Notes: generated from the sequence alone by a model not told the origin. A stretch of DNA of 64,000 nt from Neckera pumila (GCA_963969595.1 OZ018416.1:8820065-8884064); one strand, 5' to 3'. Positions 34,391-49,606 are shown, counted from the stretch's first letter. Program-made: numbers and translations.

Positions 34391-34579
34391 TGTTGGAGTG
34401 ACAATGTCTTAATTTTGGAAGATAGATATTTTTTTGTTGTAATTAGAATTTGGCAAGGCAATTGTACCATTATGCTCACATGTACAAAATTAGTTACTAT
34501 ATGAGGATTAAATAGAAGAAACTACTTAAAATATAAAGATCTATTTCAAAAAGTTTGGTCATACAACACGTCATATTAA

Positions 34580-35156
34580 CCCCTAAAGTCCCATTGTCTC
34601 TACGCGGGACAAAATGGATTTTGGGCAGGTTCCTATGAGCTCAATTTTTGGTGAAACTTTTTGAAACTTTTTCATAAAATAGAAAAACTTATTAGCTTTT
34701 GGGGAATGTAATTTTTATTTCAATCTGTGCATGGGGAGCAAAAGTTATGCTACAATAACCTCACAACAGGGGAGACCGGGCAGCAAAAAAAATCCATAAA
34801 AAATTGAAATAAATTTTTGAATTTTTTTTTTTTGTAGAATAGGTTTTTGTCTAAATAGAAAGCTTTGATTCATTCCATTTGGATTAATGCTGTGAAAGTT
34901 ATAGAGTTTCTTGTTTTGCGGGCAGTCAAAGCATCTTCTTGAAAAAAACTTTTTCTTTCACTTTGAATGTTGATGTCCTTCGATCTGTATGGTCAAACAT
35001 CACGAAATTTTTATGACATGATCTAAGAAAAGTATAGTACAAGATCCTATGGTTAGATTCTAAAAAAAGTATTTTTTCTGATTTCTTGGATGAACGCAAC
35101 AATAGTAGCAGTCTTGAGTGATTTTTGACAAAAAAATGGCCTTGGGACTTTAGGGG
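34580..35156. mobile_element. TTAA-family element, class C (short form)
   Basis: The ends are CCCCTAAAGTCCC and GGGACTTTAGGGG with TTAA at 34576-34579 and 35157-35160 (577 bp). The left hairpin is TTGTCTCTACGCGGGACAA. It matches 6057-6621 and lies inside the loop of the long inverted repeat, next to its right arm. Confidence 0.87.
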
Positions 35157-35164
35157 TTAAACTC

Positions 35165-35470
35165 TTTATAGGAAAGTTGTAAAACTTTTTTGGAGATGCT
35201 TGTTGAGGAAAAGATGTGCATATGGATGTTTCCTACATATATATTGCAACCAAATTTGAAGTTTTGCTTTTTTGAATTTATAATTTGGTATGCATAATTG
35301 GGACTGTTTGAAAATGGGGGCGTTTGTATGGGAACAAAAGGGGCAATACTTTTGTCCCCCCATTGTACTAGCAACCTATGCACATATTCACTCACTTGAA
35401 TTCATCAATTCATGAATATAAATATGCTTGTGAAATAATTGGATATCCCCTATTTATATTTTTTTGTCAA
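35165..35470. repeat. Right arm of the long imperfect inverted repeat
   Basis: Reverse-complement partner of 33840-34390, shorter than the left arm because the left arm has a duplicated block and extra sequence. Confidence 0.75.
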
Positions 35471-35581
35471 GTTGTGAGAGTGCAATTGATATGGGATGAT
35501 ATATAATTCATGTATATATGCACCCATATGTATTCAATATCCTGTATTAATACTAATATTTGTACATTGTATTGCATTATA

Positions 35582-37512
<1,931 letters not shown>

Positions 37513-37562
37513 AACATTTATAGTCTCATAAATTTTCATTAATTTATGAGACTATAAATGTT
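37513..37562. repeat. 22-bp perfect inverted repeat, 6-nt loop
   Basis: The arms AACATTTATAGTCTCATAAA+TT and their exact reverse complement flank TTCATT. It is AT-rich, so a weak hairpin. There is no T-run typical of a terminator, and no gene ends here. Confidence 0.85.
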
Positions 37563-37639
37563 ATAAACAGTTGGGTCATTGGTTTTAAGTTGTAATTTGC
37601 ACTAGTTCCTTGTATGGAAGTTTCCAATTCTTGGAGAAT

Positions 37640-37686
37640 TCCCCCTAGATCCTTGACCTACAGAATGCTGTCCAACTAAGCCACAT
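37640..37686 (-). pseudogene. tRNA-like fragment with A-box
   Basis: The reverse strand reads GTGGCTTAGTTGGACAGC, a good match to a pol III A-box and D-arm, followed by TTCTGTAGGTCAAGGAT, which resembles an anticodon arm region. The expected B-box is degenerate (GGGGAATTCTCC). It may be a tRNA pseudogene or SINE head. Confidence 0.4.
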
Positions 37687-37829
37687 GTTGTTTGTTGAAT
37701 AAGTTTTTTTATTTTTTTTTCATTTTTACTCTTAACCTGGCTTATGTTTTTTATTCTTGACCCAACTGCACCCTCTAACTTTAGAAAATTCATGGAGCTT
37801 ATATTTCATAACACATTTGTGTTTTGACT

Positions 37830-38500
37830 AATCTTTGAACCTTCTTAGCTTAAATTTTTTATCATAAAGAATTGAGTTGAGGATATAGGAAAAATTAAAT
37901 TTGACATAATTTTCATTCTTTAAAAAATTATTAAATAGAAGAAGGTTTGCAATAGAGGGAAAATTAAATCAATAATAATTCTAAGATTGAACTATATCAC
38001 ACTAATTCCAATGGTGAGATTGTTTTAACAATCAAAATTAATCATGTAGAATTTTTTACTTTGGAAAAAATGTGAAATTTGAGCTCAAATACAAAATTAA
38101 TTCTAAACGTTATTTTTTCAAAGAAGATGCTTTGATTGCTTGAAAAACAAGATGCTCCATAAATCACAAATCCAAATGGAATTAATCAAAGCTTTCTATA
38201 TAGACAAAAATACAATCTAGAATGATTAACAAATTTTGGAAATTTTGAAATCAAGTTTTTGTGGATTTTTTTTTCTACCCATTGCAAATTCAATTTGAGG
38301 CAAGCTAACTTTATTTTTTGTCAGTTAACTTTTGTTCTCAAGCATTAATTTGAAATAAAAATTACATTTTCTAAAAGCTAATAAGTTTTTCTATCGATCT
38401 TATAAATATGTTTCAAAAAGTTTCACTAGAAAGATGGTGCTCATAAGAACCTACTTGAAATCTATGTTGTCCTCCAAGGGGACAAATGGGACTTTACGGG
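37830..38500. mobile_element. TTAA-family element, class B, left end missing
   Basis: Class B blocks (ATAAAGAATTGAGTTGAGGA, ATTCCAATGGTGAGATTGTT) lead to a right end with hairpin TTGTCCTCCAAGGGGACAA and terminal GACTTTACGGG before TTAG (38501-38504, former TTAA). Confidence 0.75.
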
Positions 38501-38720
38501 TTAGAGAATGCATGTTGAATGAAAAAAACTTTTAGACACCATGAGAAATTTAGATTACATGCATTTAGATTCAATAATGATCACAATAATGAAATGAACA
38601 AAATGTTTAAATTGATCACTATAATGAAAATATTTCTTCACAATGATCAATTTGATTAGTACTTTAACCCTTTAGATCTTAGAGGAGGCAAAGTGTTCAT
38701 TCTAAATATATAATTTTTCA

Positions 38721-40148
38721 CACTATAAGAAAATTTAGTGTCCAAATCAATAGGAAAGCAAAAAATATATGTTGATTAAGACATTTTGATTTGGATAATA
38801 ATCAACACTTTTATGTTGATTTTATTTTTGGATTGGTCAAATTTAAAAAATTTATTATAAATCCACGTAGATTGACACATAGGCAAAATCTGCCATGTAA
38901 GCAAGACCTGCCACGTGGGCAGGGATGCCAAGTCAGCAGACCCACAACGTAGGTAGGACTATATATTATATCATACTACTAAAATCACAATGACTTCTAT
39001 AATAACACATCTATAACTACAATGATATTATAGAAATACTATAGTCATTGAAGACAAGGTGATATTAATGAATATTGGTAGAGTGTTAGGGGTGTAATAG
39101 TTCAATTGCTCCTCTCGGCTTCACACTTCATTACAATACAACAATAAGTACAAAATTGTAATATTTATGTAGCAAAGCAAGTATCAAACAACTAGTTTAA
39201 TTAAAAAATTTAATTAAATTTTAATTTTAGAAAATTCAACACTATATTCTAAGTAGTTTTATATATTTAGATATTGAACTTCAAGTGTCACTTACTATGG
39301 TGATTGGAGTGATGAGAAGACAATCTCATTATACAAGTAGGAGGTAGAACAAACCATATGCAATATGCAAATTGAGATGTGTAGGCTCATAGTTAAGTGC
39401 AAAAGTAGAAATTGTGGTGACAGTAGAATTTTAGACCTTATTTTGGCATAGTAGAATAACTTTTTTCAAAAAACTTTGAACTAAAAAAAGGTAGTAAATC
39501 AAGCCAAATTTCATTTCCAAAAATCTATTTGACATTTTGAGCCTCCAATCAAAAGTTATAGACAAATTTCAAAGAAGAAGTTTGAAATTGTCAAAGAAAA
39601 TGTCCCTTCCTACTCTTCTCTGAAATTTGTTTATAACTTTTGATTGGAGGCTCAAAATGTCAAATGGATTTTTGGAGATGAAATTTGGATTGATTTTCTA
39701 CCATTTTTTAGTTCAAGGTTTTCTGAAAAAAAACTATTCTACTATGCCAAAATGAGGTATTTTTTTTTTTGAAACTCGGAGTTTGTTCCAAGATGAGACC
39801 AAGAAACAATTGGCGGAACACTGAGGGCAAAACCCTAGAGACTTTTAACAATTACGACCCACCCACTCCAAAGAGAACCAATCAAAAGCAACACCAATTT
39901 TATAAGAAAGACCCACAAGTGGTTTTTTCTAGGTTCCACATGATGACTAAAATGAGGTCTGACATTCTATTTTAAGGATGTTCAATGGATTGCCGAATCA
40001 GCTAAGAAAATTTTATTTTTGGTCAAAATCAGCACAATTGTGTTGATTACTTATTTTGTCAAAAAATGCATTGGCCGGATCAACACACAAAATTCTATTT
40101 TTTTCACAATCAACAAAAATTGTTAATTAGAGCCCCTTTTTTGTAGTG
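38721..40148. mobile_element. CACTA-type element carrying a large hairpin
   Basis: The left end is CACTATAAGAAAATTTAGTG. The right end reversed is CACTACAAAAAAGGGGCTC. The flanks are TCA and TTA, one change apart. Copies of TGTTGATT/AATCAACA cluster near both ends, as subterminal repeats do. The interior holds the inverted repeat at 39440-39762 and no transposase was recognised. 1428 bp. Confidence 0.5.
39440..39762. repeat. Large inverted repeat, arms about 130-140 bp
   Basis: The left arm (39440-39571) and right arm (39619-39762) are reverse complements at roughly 90 percent by eye. They include TTTGACATTTTGAGCCTCCA and CATAGTAGAATA..TTTTTT. The loop is about 48 nt. Transcripts would fold into a long near-perfect hairpin. 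Confidence 0.8.
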
Positions 40149-41630
40149 TTAATACATAAAATCCATCTAGATCTAGAACCTTGTACAATCATTGAATGGA
40201 TGTTAAAAGTTTTGTATTATATCAAATAATAAGAGAATCTTTGCTTTTCAAACTGTAGAAGGTCTCCAAATATTGCAAGTAAAAACTTGCAATGCACTAT
40301 AATATACAAAATACTATAGTGCATGCTAATATATATTAATATAATATTGCATATTTTGGTTTATATAAACGCAATTTGTGTATTTAGCTCTTTGAAGATC
40401 ATAAAACTACCGTTTATTTCTTTGGATTGACCTGCTGATCTTGTAAAAAGTACATGAACTAGTGCTAGAGGAGTCTACAAGCCTACATCCTAAACTATAT
40501 ATTGAATGTATTTTTGAGATTTGAAATTCCATAAGTTGGCATTGGAATGTAAATAGGTGACAAAAAAAAATTGTATGGCATCTAAAGGGCGATAGAAATT
40601 CATCATACTAATCAAATTGATTACTTTGACTATTTTAGAATTTATTATAATATTTTTAGTAATATTAATTTATTGAAGAATACAAGTTCATTTAGTCTCC
40701 AAATACAGTTTTCAATTGCAAATGACATCAATCATAGAAAAACAATGATAAAATAGTCAAATAGTTAAATTAAGTTTAACTAAAATCATCTTGTTTTTAG
40801 TACACATAAAGAATAAAAAATAAAGAAGCCTTCCTCCTCATCAAATTAAAAAGATTGACAACAAGCAGTCCAATTTTTTCATGTGTCCTCATCCTATTCA
40901 CATCCAAGTACATAACCATTATTTTGATCAACAATATAAATAAAAGCATTACCAACTTTCTTGGCATATGGAAGCTAGCTCTTATGCAATTACATAAGGT
41001 ATGCATACTCATAATCAATATTGCCTAAAAAAATTGCTAAGAGTCAATTATGGGACCTCAAATGAACAAACTTTTAATATACGCCAATTATAAAACATGA
41101 TTTTAGTTAATCTCTTTTTACTACCTTAAATATGGCATCTATATTTGGACCAAAAAATGTCAAAAAAAGCTTAGATATTGATTGCACAAGATATACTCAA
41201 TCAAAATTTGAGAATCTATAAGAGCTTAGTGTATATTGATTTGGGATACACCTAAGGACAACATTTTGAAAATTCATAACTTATTCATATGGTGTCCAAA
41301 TAACTCATGCTAAGTGCGTTGGAATCTTCTTTTAGTTGTCAATAAGACCAAAGAATTTTTTTTAATGTTTAATAATAGTATTTGTGCTCAATTATAATTA
41401 GTGGCGATTATAGGTGCACAAAATCAAGTGACTACAAAGTGGCACAAAATTTCACAAAGCACAAATGCAGTCTCAGTTTAATAAAAATACTATGTCCTCA
41501 TCTAGAATAGAGTTGGATCAAAAAAAATTTAGACAATACTAAAGGGATAACAAGATTATAATCTTATGGCCCCTAGAATGCGCCACTAATCCAAAAGCGC
41601 TGTCATCACTTGTGTATGTTTCTAAAATCA
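40149..41630. other. AT-rich intergenic with diverged repeats
   Basis: No gene recognised. A block near 41270-41390 (TTCATAACTT...GTCCAAAT...TTGGAA.CT) is a diverged copy of 41690-41780. Confidence 0.45.
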
Positions 41631-41639
41631 ATACTGATG

Positions 41640-41850
41640 TACCTACATAAAAGAATCGATTTCAGAATCTCTTCCAAAAAAACTTTGACCCTTCATAACT
41701 TTTGTATACGACATCCAAATGTTGTGCCCTATAGTGCATTGGAACCTCCTTTACTTGCCAATAAGAAAGTATGAAAATTTTACCATTCTAATAATAGTAA
41801 ATAGTCACAGTAGCACAAAGTGGCGGTTTGGGGGGTAGCCACCTAAATTT
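41640..41850. repeat. Dispersed repeat related to 62355-62632
   Basis: It shares AAAAAAACTT.GACCCTT, CCAAAT.TTG, TTGGAAC.TCCTTT.ACTTG and AAAGTGGCGGTTTGGGGGG with 62355-62632. The other copy ends in a CACTAGTAG terminus, so this is probably part of a CACTA-related element. It stops about 330 bp upstream of the ZDS start. Confidence 0.6.
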
Positions 41851-42178
41851 CATTTTATTTTATTTCCATCAGAGAGGCCTCGTGTTCACTCGCCAAGTAT
41901 GAATCGTGGCGCACTTCCAACTGTATCTCATCCCCCCAAATCCAGGCTCCACCAGATGAACTATCTGTTTCCTTCGATGACAAATCTTTTCATCCATCCA
42001 TCCTCATCACCTTCTTCCTTGGAATCCAAACTTCAATCCGGTGGTCATTGTGCGCATCCAGTGCCGCGCGCATCACCTCCCTCAATTCAATTGCGACTGA
42101 ATTCTTTCCATCGTCAAGAAATTCTCGGTGCTTGTTAGAATTCAATTTGTTTGTTAGGAATTCAATTCTCGGGTAGCG

Positions 42179-45100
42179 ATGGCAGGGCTGTTACTCCAAG
42201 CAGGGGCGACGTCGTCCTCGTCGTTGGCGTCCTTGTGTGCTTCCTCCTCGTCTGCGCATTTGAGAGGTTCTTCTCCAGCGCCGTGTTACGCAGTGCGACC
42301 GGGAAGGAATGGAGAGAGAGGGAAGCTTCAAGTCTCAGCCAGTTTGCAGAGCATGGTGTCGGACATGAGCAGGAAAGGTACGCATGGTAGTGGTGGTGGT
42401 GGTGGGGGGGGGCTTCCAATTTCACCGAGATAGAAGGTTTATGGCACTGAAAAGATTTGAATGCTAATTTAGGCTCTTGGGTGGATTTGTGAAATGCCGT
42501 GGAATTTACAGGGTTTGTGTCTTTTGTGGGGTGTATGTGTGAAATGCTGTGGAATTTAGAGTTTGGTGTATTTTGTGGGTTTGGGGATGTATGTGTGAAA
42601 TGCCGCGGAGTTTACATTTTTGTGTGTTTTGTGTGTTTTGGGAAACCTGTGTTCAATGGCTTAGAATTTGCAGTTTCATGTATTTTGTGGGTTTTGGGAT
42701 GCCTGTGACGAATGGCCTAGAATTTACAGTTTGGTGTATTTTGTGAGTTTCAGCGCCCAAGGGGCTCTTTCCTCCGGAGCCCGAGGCTTACAAGGGACCC
42801 AAGCTCAAAGTGGCTATTATTGGCGCTGGTCTTGCTGGTATGTCCACTGCCGTGGAGCTTCTCGAGCAGGGCCACGAGGTACTCTCTCTCTTGAATTTTG
42901 AAATATATTCTATTGTTTCAATTCGAGTAATGAATTTTCTGGCGAAAGTTATCTCATTTTGCATGTGAGGTTTGTTCCTAGACCTAGAAAGCCTGTTTTG
43001 GAAGCTAATAACTGATTATGAAGGCTTTCAAAAGATGTTTCTATTGTTAAATAATGTAGGGTATGGTTTCTTCTTTATAATGATACATTTGTTGTCTCCC
43101 TTGAAGCTTTCTGAATGATTTGTTCGAAGGACCGTAGAAATGGAAGTGGCCATTTTTGGCCATTTGGCCACTTAGGGTTTAAGAATTGGTGTTGCTTGTG
43201 GCCAGGTCGACATCTACGAGTCACGGAAGTTCATCGGTGGGAAAGTGGGGTCTTTCACAGATAAGGATGGGAATCATATCGAGATGGGGTTGCACGTCTT
43301 TTTTGGATGCTATAACAATCTGTTTCGTCTCTTGACAAAGGTAACTATTCTCACCATCCCATGCAGATGTCAGATTTTATGATTTGAAAAAAAATGTGTT
43401 GCACGGTGTAGGTGAATCGTGTTTCTTACGATGTAATTCTTTGTAGGTCGGAGCAGATGAAAACTTACTTCTCAAGCAGCACACACATACTTTCATTAAT
43501 GAGGGTGGCAACATTGGAGGTCAGTTGTTTCCGAATTTTTCTTATCGTTCTGCAATTGGGGATTAAGATGTACTCCTCGATTAGTTTAAGGAACTTCAAC
43601 AGAGTTATGTGCTAATGCAAAATTGTTTTTTTGCTCGCATGTCACTCACTATTGGTGCTTCTAAGCAGTGTTGGACTTCAGATTCCCAGTTGGAGCACCT
43701 CTGCATGGAATGAAAGCGTTTGTCACCACTAATCAGCTCCAAGTAAGCAAAAGGATGTCTTCGGTTTTCTTTCTGATTAGTTCAGAAAGTTGCTTCAAAT
43801 TGACAGGGTTTATCTAATGGAAGTTGTTACATCTGCGGTATGTCATCGAATTTTCTTACACAATATTGTTTTACATGGTATGTCACAGCCTTTTGACAAG
43901 ATAGCGAACGCATTGGCGTTGGCGACTAGTCCAGTTGTGAGAGCCTTGATTGATGCTGAGGGAGCTATGCGTAACATCCGGGACTTGGACAAGGTACCTA
44001 TATGCTTCCTACGATCATGTAGTCCTGCTAAGATCTGATTAACCCTAGTGCCCAAAATGGTCAATAGTGGCCGCGTCCACATCTGTAGGAATTGCTGTAA
44101 ATCATTTAAAGAGCTTCCAGGAAGGTAACAAAATGCTCTATTTGAAAGAGGAAACCATACCCTACACTTTTGAATGGTAAAATTGAATGTTTTGAAAGTT
44201 ACTATAATCGGCTATTGGCTTCCAAAGTGGAATTCTAGCGTGTTTAACTTACACGGTAAGATTAATGCATTTGCAAGTTGCCAGTATTGTTTAGGAATAA
44301 CAGAGAAACGGAAATGCTTGACCGATAAAATTGTGGGAACTGCTTAACTTTCATGACGACGGAGAATGAATTGCTGAAGGAGGAGCACGGGTATATATGG
44401 TGCCATTCCTTATAGGTGCTCAAATTGCCAATGCACTCATATAGCGCAAGTTGGAACTATTGCTTTGGTTTCTAGTGCTCAGTGAAATTAATGATTTGTG
44501 GCGACTGAGCAGGTGAGTTTTTCAGACTGGTTCATGTCACATGGCGGAACTCGCATGAGTATCAAGAGGATGTGGGATCCTATAGCCTATGCTCTGGGCT
44601 TCCTCGACTGTGATAACATCAGTGCTCGGTGCATGCTCACCATTTTTGCCTTCTTTGCAACGAAAACCGAGGCGTCAGTATTGCGAATGCTCAATGGTTC
44701 TCCTGACATGCGTCTGAATGGACCTATTGCAAAGTATATCCAAGAGAAAGGTGGCAGGTATGAAATATTTTGAAGTCGAGACTGCTGAGTAGTCCCTCCT
44801 TTTTTTTGAAGAAGTATGTGAGCTTTTACCCCCGCATTGACTCTTTCCGAATCTTGTTGGATTTCTATTAGGCCGGCTCTTCTCTGGGTTCCTGGCTCTA
44901 CACCAAACTTTTGAGTCAGAGTTTTATCTGGTTTTAAACCCAGATCTCATTACTGACCTGGTAGGCTTTGTCTTCCAGGTTTCACTTACGCTGGGGGTGT
45001 CGTGAGGTTCTTTATGATCGCACTCCCGAGGGAGAGACTTACGTTTCTGGGCTAGAAATGTCAAAGGTGAGTGTCTGGACAACTTTCAACATGATTTTTC

Positions 45101-47731
45101 CGTTCCTGTAATCTCGCATTGAGCCGCAAATGTGACCTTGGGAACACAGGTTTCAGTCATTGTATTTTAAACTGGGAGAGTTCGAAGTGATTGTCAGTGT
45201 GAAGGGGAAATCCTCAAGTTTGAACTGTGTTGTGAATCTGGGGTTTTGCAGTAGGAACTGAAATCTCTGGATTAGGGTTCATACAAAATTATGTGTCTTC
45301 TTTTGAGTGATTGCATCTTTCCTGATTTGGAAGGTGCCAGTTCATGCACCTGTTTTCTAGACTATTGTCATTAGAACGGCACTAGTTTGGTGGTTTTCTA
45401 ACTTGTGGCTGTGGTATTCAACAGGGACCTGAAAAACAAATTGTTAAGGCAGATGCTTATGTGGCAGGTGATTGATGACCTCACGCATACTTGTATCTGG
45501 TAGCCTTGTGATGTAGCGCAATTGTGATTTTGTCGTCTCTTGCATCTTCTAATTGTTTTTTTTTTTGCATGCGCAGCTTGTGACGTGCCAGGGATTCATA
45601 GACTCTTGCCAGAAAGTTGGCGCGAGTGGGAGTTTTTTGACAACATCTACAAGCTTGTAGGAGTGCCTGTGGTGACAGTGCAACTGCGATTTAATGGATG
45701 GGTCACTGAAATGCAAGAGCTGGAGCTATCAAGGTATATTTTACGAGCCTCGAAAGTAGCGAAAATGAATACTGGGCATAGGACATTAATGCACTTCATG
45801 GGATTGATTAAAATGGGAAAGTGCTGCGGAATGTGAAAGGTACCCAGTAACTCTGCATTAATTCGCCTTTTATAATCACAAACACACAAACAAACCCAAT
45901 TAAACTCGTTGGCGTGCCTTGTGGGGCATAAAATAGATTTCAGGATTTAATTCCAGGTTTTAAAGCAATAAGATTGGATGTTGTGCCTACATATTGGACA
46001 AGTCACTTAAGTTCTCTGGCTTGGAGGACTGCCAATAAGAACGAATTCAACCACCAATGTTTAATCATAATTCTATGATGCAGGCAATTGCAGCGAGCTG
46101 CTGGGTTGGACAATTTGCTCTACTCGGCCGACGCAGATTTCTCATGTTTCGCTGACCTCGCATTGACATCACCTAAGGATTACTATAAACCTGGAGAAGG
46201 CTCTCTCATCCAGTAAGCTCTTATTCTTTTCACTAATTTGAAAGTGTTTTTTCATTTCTTTGGAAATTGCTTAGAGCAAATATTCTGATGCAGATTGGAA
46301 ATCTATTTTGTTTGGGTTCGATTTGCAAACTAGTTTCTTGCGTGCAGCTATTGATGGACTCATGTATGATGCAATGACCAGAGCGGTGTTGACTCCGGGA
46401 GATCCATACATGGCTCTACCAAACGAAAAGATTATTGAGAAGATACACCAACAGGTTTGTTTGCTTCCTCACATTCGGGAAGCTCATACGCGCACAATAA
46501 TAGAACATAATGGCAAGATGTACGAAGATTGGTTCACGTTTTTTTGGTAGCTTTGAAAGTGTCATATTTGAGTTATGCACCTAACTGCCCAAGTCAACAT
46601 TAGAAATTCCACTTTGGAAACCCATTATCAATCTTAATGACTTTAAAAACCTTGATTGCTGTCATTAAAAACTCAACTTATTGTTGCTTTTTTCTATTGG
46701 TATGTTTCTGTCCCGTCCTTGAAGCTTCCTAAGTCGTTTATTTCAACGTGGAAGCGGGCGCTTTGGGCCGTTCGAGCCCTTATGTGAATATGGGTAATCC
46801 GAAGAGTCAATTGATATGGTGAAGTGGAATATGGGCTAGCTATTGGGAGGCCAAGTATTCCTAGAGTATTATGAGTTGAAATGAGCGTTATTTGGTTTGT
46901 TTGGACGACTTGGTACCTGCTGCAGGGTTATACTAGGGTTGTACTTAATGGCTGACCTATATCGCTTCAATTGTCCAGATTATTCGGCTCTTCCCCTCGG
47001 CTGCTGAGCTTGAGATGACTTGGTCATCTGTGGTTAAGATCGCTCAGTCACTGTATCGCGAAGCGCCTGGCATGGACGTTTTCCGACCTGACCAAAAGAC
47101 ACCTGTCTCCAACTTTTTCTTGTCAGGCTCGTACACCAAGCAGGTACAGCATACATACCTGCTGCCCGTAGGGAATTCATTTAAGGCAACTCCACCTAAT
47201 AATTGTTTCGACAAGCATTTGAACATGGTTCCTATTACTAAACTATTTCTTGTTGGATCCAAGAATCCAGATTCTTTTAGCATGCGTTTTTTGGACACCG
47301 TCTGAGTAAACCATGAATTTTTTCAGAAGGTTGAAAATAGGTGTTCCCAAAATCGACTGTAGGCTCTCTTGAATTGACTCTGTGTTGGTTGGTTATAGAA
47401 ATAGGTGCCCACATTTAGGTGCAGTTTCCTTAGAATTTAAACTGAAACCCAATTTTTTGACTGAAGTTACGAGTGATGTCCATCATGGTCAGTTTTCAAT
47501 GGATAATATACGCAATTCAAAGAGCTATATGTGCTTACATAAAATGTGGATACACTGGAACAGGACTACATCGACAGCATGGAAGGAGCGACCCTGTCTG
47601 GACGTCGGACATCTGCTCGTATCAACGAAGCTGGTGTCGAGCTCGACGACCTTCGACAAAGAATAGCCAAAATACAAGCCAATGCTGCCCTGCAAGCAGA
47701 ACCAGCTAAAGATGAGTTGACATTCGTGTAA
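42179..47731 (+). CDS. ZDS: Zeta-carotene desaturase, 14 exons, apparently intact
   Basis: The product is a plastid FAD enzyme that introduces double bonds into zeta-carotene on the way to lycopene. Exons read by eye: 42179-42377, 42754-42878, 43206-43340, 43447-43519, 43669-43742, 43889-43993, 44513-44757, 44979-45066, 45425-45467, 45577-45733, 46084-46212, 46382-46454, 46979-47143, 47564-47731. All introns are GT-AG and the joined frame is open for 592 residues, close to the usual size. The Ser/Ala-rich first 60 or so residues look like a chloroplast transit peptide. A dinucleotide-binding GAGLAG follows at about residues 90-95. Family blocks include [49 protein letters not shown] and the C-terminal [20 protein letters not shown] (about 532-551). 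The start is the ATG opening the transit peptide. The exon 12 acceptor (46380-46381) was chosen because it restores the family reading [13 protein letters not shown]. Exon edges are unaided predictions. Confidence 0.95.
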
Positions 47732-48924
47732 ACTGTGAATTATTACATTGAACATTGTAATTTAAAAAGAGCTGATTCTTTCGTCCCTTCGCGGCAAAGC
47801 ATGCGAAAGCACATATTTGGCCTCATTGAGTGATCAGAACACAACCTTTAGGAGACCGAGACTTCACCTAAAGAGTGATTTTCTGAAAGGTATATCGTAG
47901 TAGTATTTATTATTCAGGGGTTCAGATTCTTGAGGCTGTGATTTTAATCAGACCTGCCACAATTGAGGTATTGTTTCTCAGATGTGAATTATGTGCAACT
48001 GCGTTTTGGCAGCAGTGACAATTATGGAAGTCCATTGTCTCTCAGTGGGTGGTGTCTCTTGTTTCAAGTTTCAAAATCAGAAATGGAAGGTAGGTTGGGT
48101 CATTGCAGTGTGCTTAATTTCGCAGGATTCCGAGCTTGACTCTGCGTTACTGTTGTTCTTGTGAAATAAATCATTAGGTCTTGGGAGGTACATTGAAATC
48201 ATATTTTACATTTTTTAACAATGGAAATATGTTTTTGATTGATTATCAGTTTCCAAAGTCGATGTTTCTCTCTGAAACTTAGGCACTTGGGGTAATTGAA
48301 AGCGAATCAATGTAGCAAAGTTGTGTCATATGCTTTCTTATGCTTGATGAGAGCATGTCCATCGGCAACTTGTGGTGAGACCTTAATAGCGTTTGTGAAA
48401 AGATGTTGATGGTGTTAAAATTATCTTGTGTGCCCCAACAAACATAAAAGCAGTATACTATGGAGTAGTAGTTTTAGATTTCACCAAGAAGAATGATCAA
48501 GTTGGGATTTTGACTTTACGCAACTAGCTAAAATGGTCTTGGCTATAAGACCATCATTATTGCGGGCTTCTTCTTTGTCGTTTCTAAGATGGTATCTAAA
48601 CCTAACAAAGCCTTTGCTTTTCAAAAACCATTGAATTTTTCTATAAATAATGTTCTTGTTATCTATTTCAATATTCATGTCATTATGTAATTGTCATAAT
48701 TGAACCATCACCCTTTGGAATCCCTTCATTGGAATCCCTTCATTAATAATGCATTAAAGAAAATCCCAATGAATTTCATATCTAATTCACGTTTTTAGCT
48801 ATACAAAACTTAAGTGAGACTATACACTTCTTTTATTACATCTTGGTTACATGGCACATACTTGAAATCATGTATGTGCCCATTTGCCATGCTAAGGCTT
48901 AGCATTATAGGTGGTTATTAAGAA
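47732..48924. other. 3' flank of ZDS
   Basis: It contains the presumed ZDS 3' UTR. AAATAAA near 48164 is a possible polyadenylation signal. No other gene was recognised. Confidence 0.45.
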
Positions 48925-49606
48925 TTATTATTTATAGGATCTTGTAGTACAATGGTTTGAAAAGCTGTGGAATTTTTTCAGAAATCTCTACAATGTGGAT
49001 TGCAAGATATTAATGTTTGAATTGACAAAAATCCTTTTTTTGTTCTTGCAAAAAATCGGGTAGCTGCACTTTACAAGGTCACATTTGTATGAAAAAATGT
49101 CCAAAATGGTGATTACTCTTTGGATTCATTCTTCAAGGCGAGTTGGCTACAAGCCTGAAAATTTCAAGATCATTTGGAATTGTACAACATATAGGAAAAA
49201 AATAGTAAGTAGAAAGAAGTAGATAATGATTCAAAATACTAAATTGTCAAGAATGAAATGATTCAAAGCTTTTCATTAATCAAAATGAAATGATTCAAAG
49301 CTTTTCATGTATGCTCCGTATATTAGTCTAGAAAACCAATTTCAAATTTTTATTTCTTAAAAAAAATGATTTTTAAAGAACTTTTTGAGTTGCCCAAAGA
49401 TCAAGCCAAAAATCAATGAAAATTACATATCATGCAGTAACTTTTTAACCATGTAGTCAAAAGTTATGAAAATTGTTGGGCCTTAAAGCTACTCCTTGGG
49501 CACATGTTGTTTGAAAATTTTAAAGAAAAAAAATAAAAATTTTGTTCATAGTGAGCTGCCCAAAATCATCATATTGCCAAAAAGACAATGTCTGATCCTC
49601 TAGGGG
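48925..49606. mobile_element. TTAA-family element, class A variant, left end missing
   Basis: Class A blocks (TAGGATCTTGTAGTACAATG, CATATAGGAAAAAAATAGTA) end GATCCTCTAGGGG before TTAA 49607-49610. It has an internal duplication of AATGAAATGATTCAAAGCTT near 49253-49303. It is closest to the decayed copy at 7995-8909 in reverse, and is the only TTAA element seen between ZDS and PEX7. Confidence 0.75.

Noticed and set aside
37513..37562. Transcription terminator hairpin
   Set aside because: AT-rich palindrome with no adjacent gene; intrinsic terminators are not expected in a plant nuclear genome.
44038..44050. TTAACCCTAGTGCCC in a ZDS intron, resembling a piggyBac end
   Set aside because: No partner end or family sequence follows; likely chance.
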